The notes: generated from the letters alone by a model not told the origin. A stretch of DNA of 15,297 nt from Elusimicrobiota bacterium (GCA_012514595.1 JAAYZZ010000098.1:1-15297); one strand, 5' to 3'. Shown: positions 1 through 7,047, numbered from the stretch's first letter. Made by a program: numbers and translations.

Positions 1-89
1 ATCTTTGTCGAGCGGTCCAGGGCCACCACACCGGCCACGGTCCCGAGGAAGATCACAACATCAAGGAGAGAGCGATACCTGTTCATCAT
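1..89 (-). CDS. lspA: Signal peptidase II (lipoprotein signal peptidase), N-terminal fragment
   Basis: LspA is an inner-membrane aspartic protease that cuts the signal peptide from diacylglyceryl-modified prolipoproteins. Only the first 29 residues lie in the window; the gene runs off the left edge. They show a short basic N-terminus, one hydrophobic segment (about residues 9 to 24) and then ALDRSTK. This matches the conserved end of the first LspA transmembrane helix (D-x-x-T/S-K). The position downstream of ileS and a DksA-like gene supports the call, since ileS-lspA adjacency is common in bacteria. The ATG at 89 is preferred because it puts the DRSTK motif at the usual distance from the N-terminus. 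An in-frame TTG at 149 has a better purine-rich upstream sequence, but it lies inside the stem of the hairpin at 111-155. A second ATG follows at 86. The catalytic aspartates lie outside the window. Confidence 0.72.
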   Translation of the reverse strand, partial: MMNRYRSLLDVVIFLGTVAGVVALDRSTK

Positions 90-110
90 GGATCTCAGCC
101 GTGCTTTTAT

Positions 111-155
111 GGAAAGAAAGAAGGGCAGCCGCCGGTCTCTCTCAAGCAACTGCCC
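111..155 (-). terminator. Terminator-like hairpin between the DksA-like gene and lspA
   Basis: On the minus strand, GGGCAGTTGC (155-146) can pair with GCGGCTGCCC (132-123). The stem is 10 bp with two G-U pairs, the loop is 13 nt, and the tail TTCTTTCTTTCC (122-111) is pyrimidine-rich. This resembles an intrinsic terminator or attenuator, although the tail is not an uninterrupted T run. It lies 27 bases after the stop codon of the DksA-like gene and about 20 bases before the lspA ATG. It would therefore reduce read-through into lspA. Confidence 0.42.
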
Positions 156-181
156 CCCTCCCTGTTTCCAATATCGTCCGG

Positions 182-568
182 TCACCGGCCGGCCTTACGA
201 TCCATTTCTTCCTGGACCTCAAGGCAGTACTCGGCATAAGGAACAGCCTTGAGCCTCTGGTCGGGGATCCTTTTTCCGCTTTTCAGACAAAATCCGTAGG
301 TCTTCTTCTCGATGCGATCGAGCGCCGCATTGATCTTCCGGATAAGCTCGCGATCGTTCGAGGCCAGGGACAGGTTGAACTCGCGGTCATACATGTCGCT
401 CGCCACATCCGCCATGTGCATCGCATGACCGGAGAGGTCCCCTTTATCGGACTGGTCCCCCTGGTTCTCGTCGGACATGCTGCGGATATCCCCCTGGATC
501 TTGGCCTTCATGGCCAAAAGCAGGCTCTTAAAGTATTCCAGTTTCTTGGCATCGAACTTGTCGGGCAT
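182..568 (-). CDS. DksA/TraR-family protein with degenerate zinc finger
   Basis: This 128-residue protein belongs to the DksA/TraR superfamily, whose members bind the secondary channel of RNA polymerase or act as stress-related regulators. Residues 1-90 look like a helical coiled-coil region, including DLSGHAMHMADVASDMYDREF (44-64) with the acidic-rich segment usual in this family. Residues 91-120 correspond to the C4 zinc finger, YGFC...RLKAVPYAEYC. Only the first cysteine of each pair survives (C94 and C115); the partners are S97 and V118. A full zinc site is therefore unlikely, and C4-lacking members are known in the family. The ATG at 568 has AAGGA about nine bases upstream. The gene starts 21 bases after the ileS stop codon, so it is probably co-transcribed with ileS. 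Which subfamily it belongs to, and whether it binds polymerase, cannot be told from sequence alone. Confidence 0.85.
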   Translation of the reverse strand: MPDKFDAKKLEYFKSLLLAMKAKIQGDIRSMSDENQGDQSDKGDLSGHAMHMADVASDMYDREFNLSLASNDRELIRKINAALDRIEKKTYGFCLKSGKRIPDQRLKAVPYAEYCLEVQEEMDRKAGR

Positions 569-589
569 ACGGTTGTTTCCTTGAGAATG

Positions 590-3409
590 TTATTTGTCTT
601 GTCCCTTGACCGCGAGAGCACAACGGCCGCAAACCTGCGGATGATCCTGGTCCGAACCGATATCCTCGCCATAATGCCAGCAGCGCGGGCATTTCTCTCC
701 GCGGGCCTTCTCAACGACAACAGCTGTCTGCGTGAACGCCCCCCCCAGGGAGCGCGAAACCTTGTCCACTTGCTCGATGACGACATCCGAAACAATGAAA
801 AAGGACGAAAGCTCCTCCTGAAGTCCCTTCAAATAATCCAGGTCCCTGACACTCGCCGTCTGGAACACCAGCCTTGCCTCGAGAGAACTTCCGATGAGCC
901 CTTCCCCTCTCTTCTCTTCCAGGGCCTTGAGAACAAAAGGACGCATTTCGATCAGGCCTGAAAGTCGTTCCACCGCCTTACGATCCCGCCACTCGGGATG
1001 GATCTTGGGCCAGTCCAAAAGATGAACGCTGGAAAGATCCCTTGTCGCAGAGGACTTGGGCAGGGCGCTGAAGATCTCCTCGGCGGTAAAACACAGAACA
1101 GGCGCCAGGATCCGTGCCAGAACATCCGCAATATGATAAAGAACGGTCTGCGCCGCACGCCTTTTGGGCGATTGAGCGGACGAAGTATACAAACGGTCCT
1201 TGAGGATGTCAAGATAAATGCTCGACATTTCCTCGTTACAAAACAGGTGCACGGCCTTGTAGGCCTCGGCGAAGTCATAGCCCTCAAAAGAGGCATTGAC
1301 CTTCTCGATCAAAGCGCTCAACCGGTCCATGGCCCAACGATCCAGAAGGGGCATCTCGGCCGGTGCGACCAGATGGGCCTCGGGATCAAACCCGTCCAGA
1401 TTCCCCAAAAGATAGCGCACGGTGTTGCGGACCTTGCGGTAGGAATCAATAAGCCTTTGGGTGATCTCCTTCGAAAGCCGGATATCATCGTTATAATTAG
1501 AGGAAGCGACCCACAGGCGCAGGATATCGGCCCCGTTGTTCTTGAGGAGATCGTCCGGAGAGATCACATTCCCCAGGGACTTGGACATCTTGCGCCCCTC
1601 CCCGTCCACCACGAACCCGTGGGTCAGGACCTGCCGATAGGGAGCGCGGCCGTCCAGGGCGACCGAAGGGATCAGGGACGACTGGAACCACCCCCTGTGC
1701 TGGTCAGATCCCTCGAGATACAGATCCGCCGGAAGGGGCTTTTGGATCATTTCATGGAACACGGCCTGATGGCTCACGCCGGAATCGAACCAGACATCCA
1801 GGATGTCGTAGGTCTTCTCCAGATCCTCGAACTTGCCCAGGAGGCACGGGAAATCCTTGGGCCACAGGTCCTTTAAATCCTTCTCGAACCAGATGTCCGA
1901 GCCCTTTTCACGGACCAGACGCGCAATGTGCTCAATGACCTCGGGGAACAGATACTGGTCCTCCTGCCCCTTGAGACGGACCGCGGGGATCGGAACACCC
2001 CAGAACCTCTGGCGCGACAGACACCAGTCCGGCCGCGTCTCGACCATGGCCCGGATGCGCTCCTTACCGGCCGCCGGGAACCACTGGACATCGTTTTCGA
2101 CCGCGACGATGAGTTTCCGGCGAAGATCGTTGTGATCGATCTTGAGGAACCACTGATAGGTGGCCCGGAAGATGATCGGCTTTTTACAGCGCCAGCAATG
2201 GGGGTATGAGTGCTGTAACGGTTCGGAATAAAAAAGGAGGCCTCGCGCCTCCAGGTCCTTGACGATCTCGGGATTGGCCTTAAAAACATGCTGTCCCGCG
2301 AAGGGCGCCCCCTCCTCGGTAAAGACCCCGCGGTCATTGACCGGCATGAGGATCGGAAGCTTGTTCTTGAGACCGGTCTGATAATCCTCCTGGCCATGCC
2401 CGGGCGCGGTATGCACAAGACCGGTCCCGTCCTCACGCGTGACATAATCAGCCAGAACGACCGGACAGTTCTCGCGCTTTCCAAAAGGATGCGTATAGAC
2501 CAGGGCAGTAAGGTCCGCCCCCTTCACATGTCCGCGGACCCTCGACGGCTTGATCTTCCCATCGGAGGCTGTCTTGGCCAGGACCTTCTCGGCCAATGTC
2601 TTTTCCAGGATCAGGACATCCCCGTTCATCTCGGCGAGGACATAATCAAAGGACGGATGGGCCGCGACCGCGACGTTGGCCAGAAGCGTCCAGGGGGTCG
2701 TGGTCCAGACCAGAAGCGAAACCTTCTTTCCCTTGAGCGCCGGATCAAGGACTTCAGGATTATTGACCGGGAACCGCACATAGACCGTCGGAGAGGTGTG
2801 ATCCTCGTACTCCACCTCGGCCTCGGCGAGCGCGGTCTCGCATTCAAAGCACCAGTTGACGGGCTTGCGGCTGCGATAGACATAATCCTTTCGGACCAGC
2901 TCCGCCAGGCTCTTGAGGATCCAATATTCATACTGCGGGTCCAGCGTCAGATACGGCTTCTCCCATTCGCCCCACACGCCCAGACGCTTGAACTGGTCCC
3001 GCTGCAGGGAGACATATTTCATCGCATAGTCATGGGCCTTCTTGCGGAGGTCCAGACAGTCGATGTCCGCCTTCCTCGCCTTCAGTTCCTTGAGAAGGGC
3101 ATGCTCGATAGGAAGCCCGTGACAGTCCCAACCCGGAACATACAGGGCATCAAACCCCTGCATGGTCTTGTGCCTGACGATGATGTCCTTGAGGACCTTG
3201 TTGAGGGCATGCCCGATATGGATATTGCCGTTGGCATACGGCGGCCCATCGTGGAGGATAAATGCCGGGCGGCCCTTCGACTTCTCACGGATCTTGGCAT
3301 AAAGCTCCGCGCCCTGCCAGGCCTTGAGCATGCCCGGCTCTTTTTCGACGAGCCCGGCCTTCATCGAGAAATCGGTCTTGGGAAGATTGAGGGTTTTTTG
3401 GTAGTCCAT
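590..3409 (-). CDS. ileS: Isoleucyl-tRNA synthetase
   Basis: IleS is a cytoplasmic class I aminoacyl-tRNA synthetase that charges tRNA-Ile and hydrolyses mischarged valine. The protein is 939 residues from the ATG at 3409, close to the E. coli length. The HIGH signature sits at 64-67 within PPYANGNIHIGH, and KMSKS at 607-611. The CP1 editing domain is recognisable from WTTTPWTL (about 235-242) and GTGLVHTAPGHGQED (328-342). A C-terminal zinc knuckle CPRC...CGRC has cysteines at 907, 910, 927 and 930, so this is the bacterial-type enzyme with the tRNA-contacting zinc finger. An in-frame GTG lies three codons upstream at 3418, but the ATG fits the family N-terminus better. No clear Shine-Dalgarno sequence precedes it; the region instead holds heptad repeats and a hairpin. 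A promoter candidate lies at 3502-3529. All catalytic motifs are intact. Confidence 0.97.
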   Translation of the reverse strand: MDYQKTLNLPKTDFSMKAGLVEKEPGMLKAWQGAELYAKIREKSKGRPAFILHDGPPYANGNIHIGHALNKVLKDIIVRHKTMQGFDALYVPGWDCHGLPIEHALLKELKARKADIDCLDLRKKAHDYAMKYVSLQRDQFKRLGVWGEWEKPYLTLDPQYEYWILKSLAELVRKDYVYRSRKPVNWCFECETALAEAEVEYEDHTSPTVYVRFPVNNPEVLDPALKGKKVSLLVWTTTPWTLLANVAVAAHPSFDYVLAEMNGDVLILEKTLAEKVLAKTASDGKIKPSRVRGHVKGADLTALVYTHPFGKRENCPVVLADYVTREDGTGLVHTAPGHGQEDYQTGLKNKLPILMPVNDRGVFTEEGAPFAGQHVFKANPEIVKDLEARGLLFYSEPLQHSYPHCWRCKKPIIFRATYQWFLKIDHNDLRRKLIVAVENDVQWFPAAGKERIRAMVETRPDWCLSRQRFWGVPIPAVRLKGQEDQYLFPEVIEHIARLVREKGSDIWFEKDLKDLWPKDFPCLLGKFEDLEKTYDILDVWFDSGVSHQAVFHEMIQKPLPADLYLEGSDQHRGWFQSSLIPSVALDGRAPYRQVLTHGFVVDGEGRKMSKSLGNVISPDDLLKNNGADILRLWVASSNYNDDIRLSKEITQRLIDSYRKVRNTVRYLLGNLDGFDPEAHLVAPAEMPLLDRWAMDRLSALIEKVNASFEGYDFAEAYKAVHLFCNEEMSSIYLDILKDRLYTSSAQSPKRRAAQTVLYHIADVLARILAPVLCFTAEEIFSALPKSSATRDLSSVHLLDWPKIHPEWRDRKAVERLSGLIEMRPFVLKALEEKRGEGLIGSSLEARLVFQTASVRDLDYLKGLQEELSSFFIVSDVVIEQVDKVSRSLGGAFTQTAVVVEKARGEKCPRCWHYGEDIGSDQDHPQVCGRCALAVKGQDK

Positions 3410-3414
3410 AAGAA

Positions 3415-3485
3415 ACACTAGCCACTAGGCACTAGAAAAAACACAGGAAAAACCTTCCCATGCCCAGCAGCTCGTGCCTAGCGCC
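3415..3485. repeat. Heptad repeat block forming an 11-bp inverted repeat in the ileS 5' region
   Basis: Three tandem 7-mers of the form NCACTAG lie on the + strand at 3415-3435 (ACACTAG, CCACTAG, GCACTAG). Two related, degenerate units lie in opposite orientation at 3471-3485 (minus strand GCGCTAG, GCACGAG). The outer parts are complementary: CTAGGCACTAG (3425-3435) against CTCGTGCCTAG (3471-3481). In the transcript this gives an 11-bp stem with one G-U pair around a 35-nt loop, ending 15 bases before the ileS ATG. The pattern resembles the short tandemly repeated heptanucleotide sequences known from cyanobacterial intergenic regions. Function is unknown. Confidence 0.7.
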
Positions 3486-3501
3486 CTTAATAAGCTGCAC
3501 T

Positions 3502-3529
3502 ACTTTATCCGAAAACTCACTTTTGTCAA
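3502..3529 (-). promoter_or_regulatory. Candidate sigma-70 promoter for ileS
   Basis: The minus strand has TTGACA (3529-3524), a 16-bp spacer and TAAAGT (3507-3502). The -35 box is perfect, while the -10 box matches TATAAT at four of six positions. Transcription would start near 3495, giving a leader of about 85 nt that contains the heptad-repeat hairpin. It lies in the gap after the MTA phosphorylase gene, so ileS could be expressed independently of the upstream genes. Prediction is by eye only. Confidence 0.5.
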
Positions 3530-3544
3530 GACGGCGGGATGCCC

Positions 3545-4404
3545 TCAGGAGATGTACTTCCCAATGATGATCTCCAGGTCCTTTTTCTTCTGGTCCGGGA
3601 TGAGCTTGGGATCGGTCATGATCGCGCTCTTGAGCGCCCCCTGGGCGGAGAAGGTCTTCATCTTTCCGATCTTGGGGATGACGATCTTGAGGATCTTCCT
3701 GGCGTTGTCCACATTCTTGTTGAGGTAATCGATGATCATCTCCACCGTCACGCTCCCGTGCGAATGATGCCAGCAGTCATAATCGGTCACGGCCGCGAGC
3801 GTCGCGTAGGAGATCTCGGCCTCGCGTGCCAGCTTGGCCTCGGGGAGATTGGTCATGCCGACGATGTCGCAGCCCCAGCTGCGGTACAGCTCGCTCTCGG
3901 CCTTTGTGGAGAACTGCGGTCCCTCCATATTGAGATAGGTTCCGTTCTTGTGGGCGCTGAGCTTCAATTTTCCGCACGCCTTGTAAATCGCTTCGGCGAT
4001 CTCATCCGAAATGGGTTCGCCAAAGGCCACATGCCCCACGATCCCGCCGGAAAAGAAGGTCATATGCCTCCGGGGCGCGGTGCGGTCGATGAACTGGTCG
4101 GGGACCACGAAATCCATGGGCTTGATCTCCAGTTTCAGGCTTCCCACGGCCGAGACCGAGATGATCGCATCGACCCCCAGCTTCTTCATGCCCCAGATGT
4201 TCGCGCGATAGTTGATCTCCGTCGGGGAAATGCGATGCCCCGCCCATGGCGTGGAAGGAACACCACCGGAGTCCCCTCCAGGGTCCCGGTAATGAACTTG
4301 TCCGATGGATCCCCAAAAGGAGTCTGCACCTCGACCTCCTTCACATCCTGCACACCATCGATCTGATACAGCCCGCTGCCGCCGATGACCCCTACAGTTG
4401 CCAT
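3545..4404 (-). pseudogene. mtnP: S-methyl-5'-thioadenosine phosphorylase, broken by a one-base frameshift
   Basis: The intact enzyme cleaves 5'-methylthioadenosine with phosphate to adenine and methylthioribose-1-phosphate in methionine salvage. The first 56 residues begin MATVGVIGGSGLY and reach PRHGRG in one frame. The homologous continuation HRISPTEINYRANIWG and everything after it lie in another frame, ending at 3545. One missing base in the C-run at 4238-4241 (minus strand GGGCGGGG) explains the break. Restored, the product is 286 residues, the normal family length, with SVSAVGSLK, DQFIDRT, the MEGPQFST segment and TDYDCW (207-212). The two aspartates of TDYDCW are typical of 6-aminopurine (MTA) specificity. 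As written, translation stops shortly after the break, or restarts at an ATG at 4189 and lacks the phosphate-binding N-terminus. The rest is undecayed, so a sequencing or assembly error is as likely as a real mutation. GAGGG precedes the ATG at 4404. Confidence 0.9.
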
Positions 4405-4446
4405 AAAACCCTCGTCTGTTAAAAAGTTGATCCTAAAAAACCGTTC

Positions 4447-5139
4447 CTATCTCTCGACCTCACCAGGGACCGCCTCATCCCGGATGCCGAAATGCCGCTC
4501 CACCTGCTGTTCAATAAAAAGAGCCTCTTTTCTGTCGGGAAGCCCGTAGATCAGGTCTATCTCCCCTCCGCTCTTGAGGATCGCCTTAACCCCGTAATGC
4601 ACGCTCCGGCCATGTTTTCCGTGGACGATCCGTTCATCCGAATAAAGCTGCTTAACATCTGAACGCTGAACCGTTCTGGCGCGTCCTGCCGGCAAGGGCC
4701 CATGGGTGATCCGAAGGACGTTTCCCGCGATCGACATTCTTGTCTTGTTGAAGAACTTGGTCAGACATGCGTATGCCGCACCAATCCCGATAAGGATATG
4801 GAAAGATATCGCCAACAACATTCGCGCATCGCCATGCTTTAGCACTGTGGTGACGAAAACCCCGACGATCCCATTCCAGAAGACCGCGAAGAAAAGAAAA
4901 AAGAAAGCGTCCCGAGAGAACCAAGAGCGGATAATATGAAGACCATCAGGACCATTCTGCACCTGAAAGCCGGAAGGCGGAAGAATGGCCGGCCTGGAGC
5001 GTGATGCCGAGGACACACCCTCGAGACTGTCGGAAAAGCTGAAGACCTCGTGGCATTGGGGGCATTTCGCCACTTCTCGAACAAGATGGATATTATCTGC
5101 GGGGACTTCCGTCTTGCATAAAGGACAGAGTATCTTCAT
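4447..5139 (-). CDS. Zinc-ribbon membrane protein of unknown function
   Basis: I do not recognise this 230-residue protein as a named family. It begins with a treble-clef or zinc-ribbon-like element with CxxC pairs at C5/C8 and C26/C29, similar in style to short N-terminal ribbons on bacterial membrane proteins. A low-complexity linker (about 36-60) leads to two hydrophobic segments at about 76-99 and 106-128 separated by KHGDAR, so the protein is probably anchored in the inner membrane. The C-terminal 95 residues (IAGNVLRI, then IDLIYGLPDRKEALFIEQQVERHF) look like a beta-rich domain ending in one helix. This resembles the bacterial PH-like domains found after paired transmembrane helices; that is a weak resemblance. 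The ATG at 5139 follows a G-rich ribosome-binding sequence and lies 8 bases after the proC stop, so the gene is co-transcribed with proC. Confidence 0.8.
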   Translation of the reverse strand: MKILCPLCKTEVPADNIHLVREVAKCPQCHEVFSFSDSLEGVSSASRSRPAILPPSGFQVQNGPDGLHIIRSWFSRDAFFFLFFAVFWNGIVGVFVTTVLKHGDARMLLAISFHILIGIGAAYACLTKFFNKTRMSIAGNVLRITHGPLPAGRARTVQRSDVKQLYSDERIVHGKHGRSVHYGVKAILKSGGEIDLIYGLPDRKEALFIEQQVERHFGIRDEAVPGEVER

Positions 5140-5147
5140 CCCACCCC

Positions 5148-5927
5148 CTATTTTGAGAGTTCCCGCGCCCTGTGACAGGCGGCCGCCAACGCCTGTTCGA
5201 ACATCCCGAGGATATCCTTCCTCAAGAACACATCCGTCGCGGCCTGGGTCGTGCCTCCTTTTGAGGTCACCTTAAGACGAAGATCCTCGGCGCTGTCGGG
5301 ACTCTTGGCGAGCATGTGCGTGCTCCCCAGGAGCGTCCCGTAGACGAGCGCCTTGGCCTCGGCCTCAGAGAATCCCAGCCTGCGGGCGGCCTTCATCATG
5401 GCCTCTGCAAAAAGAAAGACATACGCCGGACCACTGCCCGAGACCGCGGTCACGGCATCCAGCATCTTTTCTTTCACGACGACCGTCGAGCCGACCGCAT
5501 CGAAGATCCTCCGGGCAACGGCCAGGTCTTTCGATGTGGCCCGGCCCCCTGCGCAAAGGCCGCTCACGCCCTCCCCGATCAGGGCAGGAAGATTGGGCAT
5601 GACGCGCACGATCTTCGCCCCCCGGAGCGCCCGGTCGATGGCCTTGGTCGTGATCCCGGCGGCGATCGAGACAATGATCTTGCCTTTGAGCGGCAGGGTC
5701 CGCATCTCGGCCAGGACATCGGGAAGGTCCTGGGGTTTCACCGCGAGAATGACCAGATCGCTCGCCCTCACCACATCGGACAGCATCCCGAAGACGACCT
5801 TGTATCTCTTACGCAGGGCCTTTTGACGCTCGGCCCGCGGTTCACACGCCAGACAGACGTGCTTTCGATGGACCGCCCCCAAGATCGCCTCACCCATATT
5901 CCCGCAGCCGATAAAACCGATCTTCAT
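5148..5927 (-). CDS. proC: Pyrroline-5-carboxylate reductase
   Basis: ProC reduces 1-pyrroline-5-carboxylate to proline with NAD(P)H, the last step of proline synthesis, in the cytoplasm. The 259-residue protein has the N-terminal Rossmann motif GCGNMG (7-12), AVKPQ (62-66), the family segment RVMPNLPALIGEG (108-120) and, in the C-terminal dimerisation domain, SGSGPAY (163-169). The P5CR signature TSKGGTTQAA follows (221-230). Length and motif spacing are normal. The ATG at 5927 is chosen over an in-frame upstream start at 5960 because MKIGFIGCGNMG is the standard N-terminus and AGAGGGGG sits just before it. The gene lies 71 bases after a YggS-family gene, an adjacency seen in many bacteria, with a heptad-repeat block in the gap. 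Confidence 0.95.
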   Translation of the reverse strand: MKIGFIGCGNMGEAILGAVHRKHVCLACEPRAERQKALRKRYKVVFGMLSDVVRASDLVILAVKPQDLPDVLAEMRTLPLKGKIIVSIAAGITTKAIDRALRGAKIVRVMPNLPALIGEGVSGLCAGGRATSKDLAVARRIFDAVGSTVVVKEKMLDAVTAVSGSGPAYVFLFAEAMMKAARRLGFSEAEAKALVYGTLLGSTHMLAKSPDSAEDLRLKVTSKGGTTQAATDVFLRKDILGMFEQALAAACHRARELSK

Positions 5928-5947
5928 GATGCCCCCTCTTGAAAGAA

Positions 5948-5998
5948 GGTCACGCGTCACACGAAAAAGTTCTTCCGTCCCACGTCTCGCGTCTGACC
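5948..5998. repeat. Heptad repeats GTCNCRC between the YggS-family gene and proC
   Basis: On the + strand two tandem 7-mers GTCACGC and GTCACAC (5949-5962) are followed, after a 14-base spacer, by three more: GTCCCAC, GTCTCGC and GTCTGAC (5977-5997). The ends are also inversely related: minus-strand GGTCAgaCGCG (5998-5988) can pair with CGCGTGACC (5956-5948) as a 9-bp stem with a 2-nt bulge. The block fills most of the 71-base gap, starting right at the stop codon of the upstream gene. It has the same 7-bp unit length as the block before ileS but a different unit sequence. Confidence 0.65.
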
Positions 5999-6682
5999 CT
6001 ATGAATCAAAGATCGCGCTTCCGACCCGGACCATGTTGGCCCCCTCTGAAATCGCGATCTCAAAGTCTCCCGACATCCCCATCGACAGATGCCGCATCTC
6101 GATGCGGTCCTCATGTTCCCCTGACTTGAACGCATCGAACATCTTACGCGCCTGACGAAAGACCGAACGGATGAGCTCCCGGTCCCCGGTCAGGGGCGCC
6201 ATGGTCATGAGCCCCAGAAGCCGGACATTCTGAAGGCCCGCGACATGGGAAACAAATCTTTCCGCCTCTTCTTCAGGCAAGCCGAACTTCTGCTCCTCTT
6301 TGGCAATATCAACCTGCAGAAGGATGTCCTGCACTTTTCCGATCGTTCCTGCCCGTTTGCTGATCTCATCGGCCAGTTTGATACTGTCGACCGACTGGAT
6401 GAGGTCAAAGATCCCGACGGCCTCTTTGACCTTGTTGGTCTGCAGATGGCCGATGAGATGCGTCCTGACGCCCCGAAGGTTCAATCGGGGGAATTTCTCC
6501 CGCGCGACCTGGACACGGTTCTCGGCGATATCCGAGAGCCCCGCGGTCAGCGCCTCGGAGATCCTGGGGACATCCGCGGTCTTGGTGACCCCCACAAGCG
6601 TCACCTCCGCCGGGTCGCGCCCGCAGGAGAGGCAGACATCCCTGATCTTCCGAGAAAGAGCGCTCAAACGATCCTGGACCAT
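5999..6682 (-). CDS. YggS/PLPBP-family pyridoxal phosphate homeostasis protein
   Basis: This family binds pyridoxal 5'-phosphate through a lysine on a TIM-barrel fold like that of alanine racemase, lacks the second racemase domain, and helps balance PLP and keto-acid or amino-acid pools. The 227-residue protein carries the PLP lysine in GVTKT (K34), then ENRVQ (54-58) and HLIGHLQTNK (75-84). LLQVDIAKEE follows (121-130), and near the C-terminus the signature LSMGMSGDFEIAISEG with VRVGSAIF, which contacts phosphate. Length is normal. The ATG at 6682 shares one base with the stop of the preceding receiver gene (TGATG), implying translational coupling; a GTG one codon earlier is an equally possible start. 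proC follows downstream, an arrangement seen in many bacteria. Confidence 0.93.
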   Translation of the reverse strand: MVQDRLSALSRKIRDVCLSCGRDPAEVTLVGVTKTADVPRISEALTAGLSDIAENRVQVAREKFPRLNLRGVRTHLIGHLQTNKVKEAVGIFDLIQSVDSIKLADEISKRAGTIGKVQDILLQVDIAKEEQKFGLPEEEAERFVSHVAGLQNVRLLGLMTMAPLTGDRELIRSVFRQARKMFDAFKSGEHEDRIEMRHLSMGMSGDFEIAISEGANMVRVGSAIFDS

Positions 6683-7047
6683 CACGGATCTCCGATGACC
6701 TCTTTGACCCGTTTGAGGACCTCCTGGAAGCGGAGGGGTTTTGTCAGATAATCCCTCACCTGGTTCCGCCGGAAGATCGGCTCCATCGAATCGTAGGCGG
6801 TCAGAACGATCACAGGGATCTCCTCGGCCCCCGGGATCTTCTTGCGTTCATTGAGAAAGGCATACCCGTTCATCCGGGGCATCTCCACATCCAGGAGGAT
6901 CAGGTCCACTGTTCCCTCCTGGAGGGCCCGCACCGCCTGTTCTCCGTCGCGGGCGGGGATCGCGAAATATCCTTCCTGGGTCAGTTTGCGGCAGGTGATA
7001 TCGACCACCACATCTTCATCATCGACAACCAGAATGGTCTTGGGCAT
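6682..7047 (-). CDS. Stand-alone response regulator receiver protein (CheY-like)
   Basis: This 121-residue protein consists only of a receiver domain. Visible hallmarks are the acidic pocket (D9, D10, E11) in LVVDDED, the phospho-acceptor D53 in LLDVEMPRMNG, the switch threonine T83 in LTAYD and the conserved K103 in LTKP. There is no DNA-binding or enzymatic output domain, so it must act through protein contacts or as a phosphorelay intermediate. No histidine kinase lies in the window. The ATG at 7047 is preceded by AAGGAG at a 5-base spacing. The stop overlaps the start of the YggS-family gene, so the two are translated together. A candidate promoter lies in the 50-base gap upstream. Partner kinase and target are unknown. 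Confidence 0.93.
   Translation of the reverse strand: MPKTILVVDDEDVVVDITCRKLTQEGYFAIPARDGEQAVRALQEGTVDLILLDVEMPRMNGYAFLNERKKIPGAEEIPVIVLTAYDSMEPIFRRNQVRDYLTKPLRFQEVLKRVKEVIGDP

Noticed and set aside
5..961. 318-codon + strand open frame across lspA, the DksA-like gene and the 3' end of ileS
   Set aside because: It crosses three recognisable minus-strand genes and shows no protein-like motif.
2288..3421. 377-codon + strand open frame opposite ileS
   Set aside because: It lies wholly opposite the ileS N-terminal half, which is unambiguous. The translation has no recognisable domain and no ribosome-binding site.
3410..3544. T-box riboswitch in the ileS leader
   Set aside because: I see neither the conserved T-box sequence nor an antiterminator/terminator pair. 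The stem there is made of heptad repeats.
4186..4404. Programmed frameshifting in the MTA phosphorylase gene
   Set aside because: There is no slippery heptamer with a stimulatory structure at the break, and the family is not known to use recoding. A mutation or sequence error is simpler.
5948..5998. CRISPR-like array
   Set aside because: The units are only 7 bp, directly tandem with no unique spacers of regular size, and no cas genes are present.
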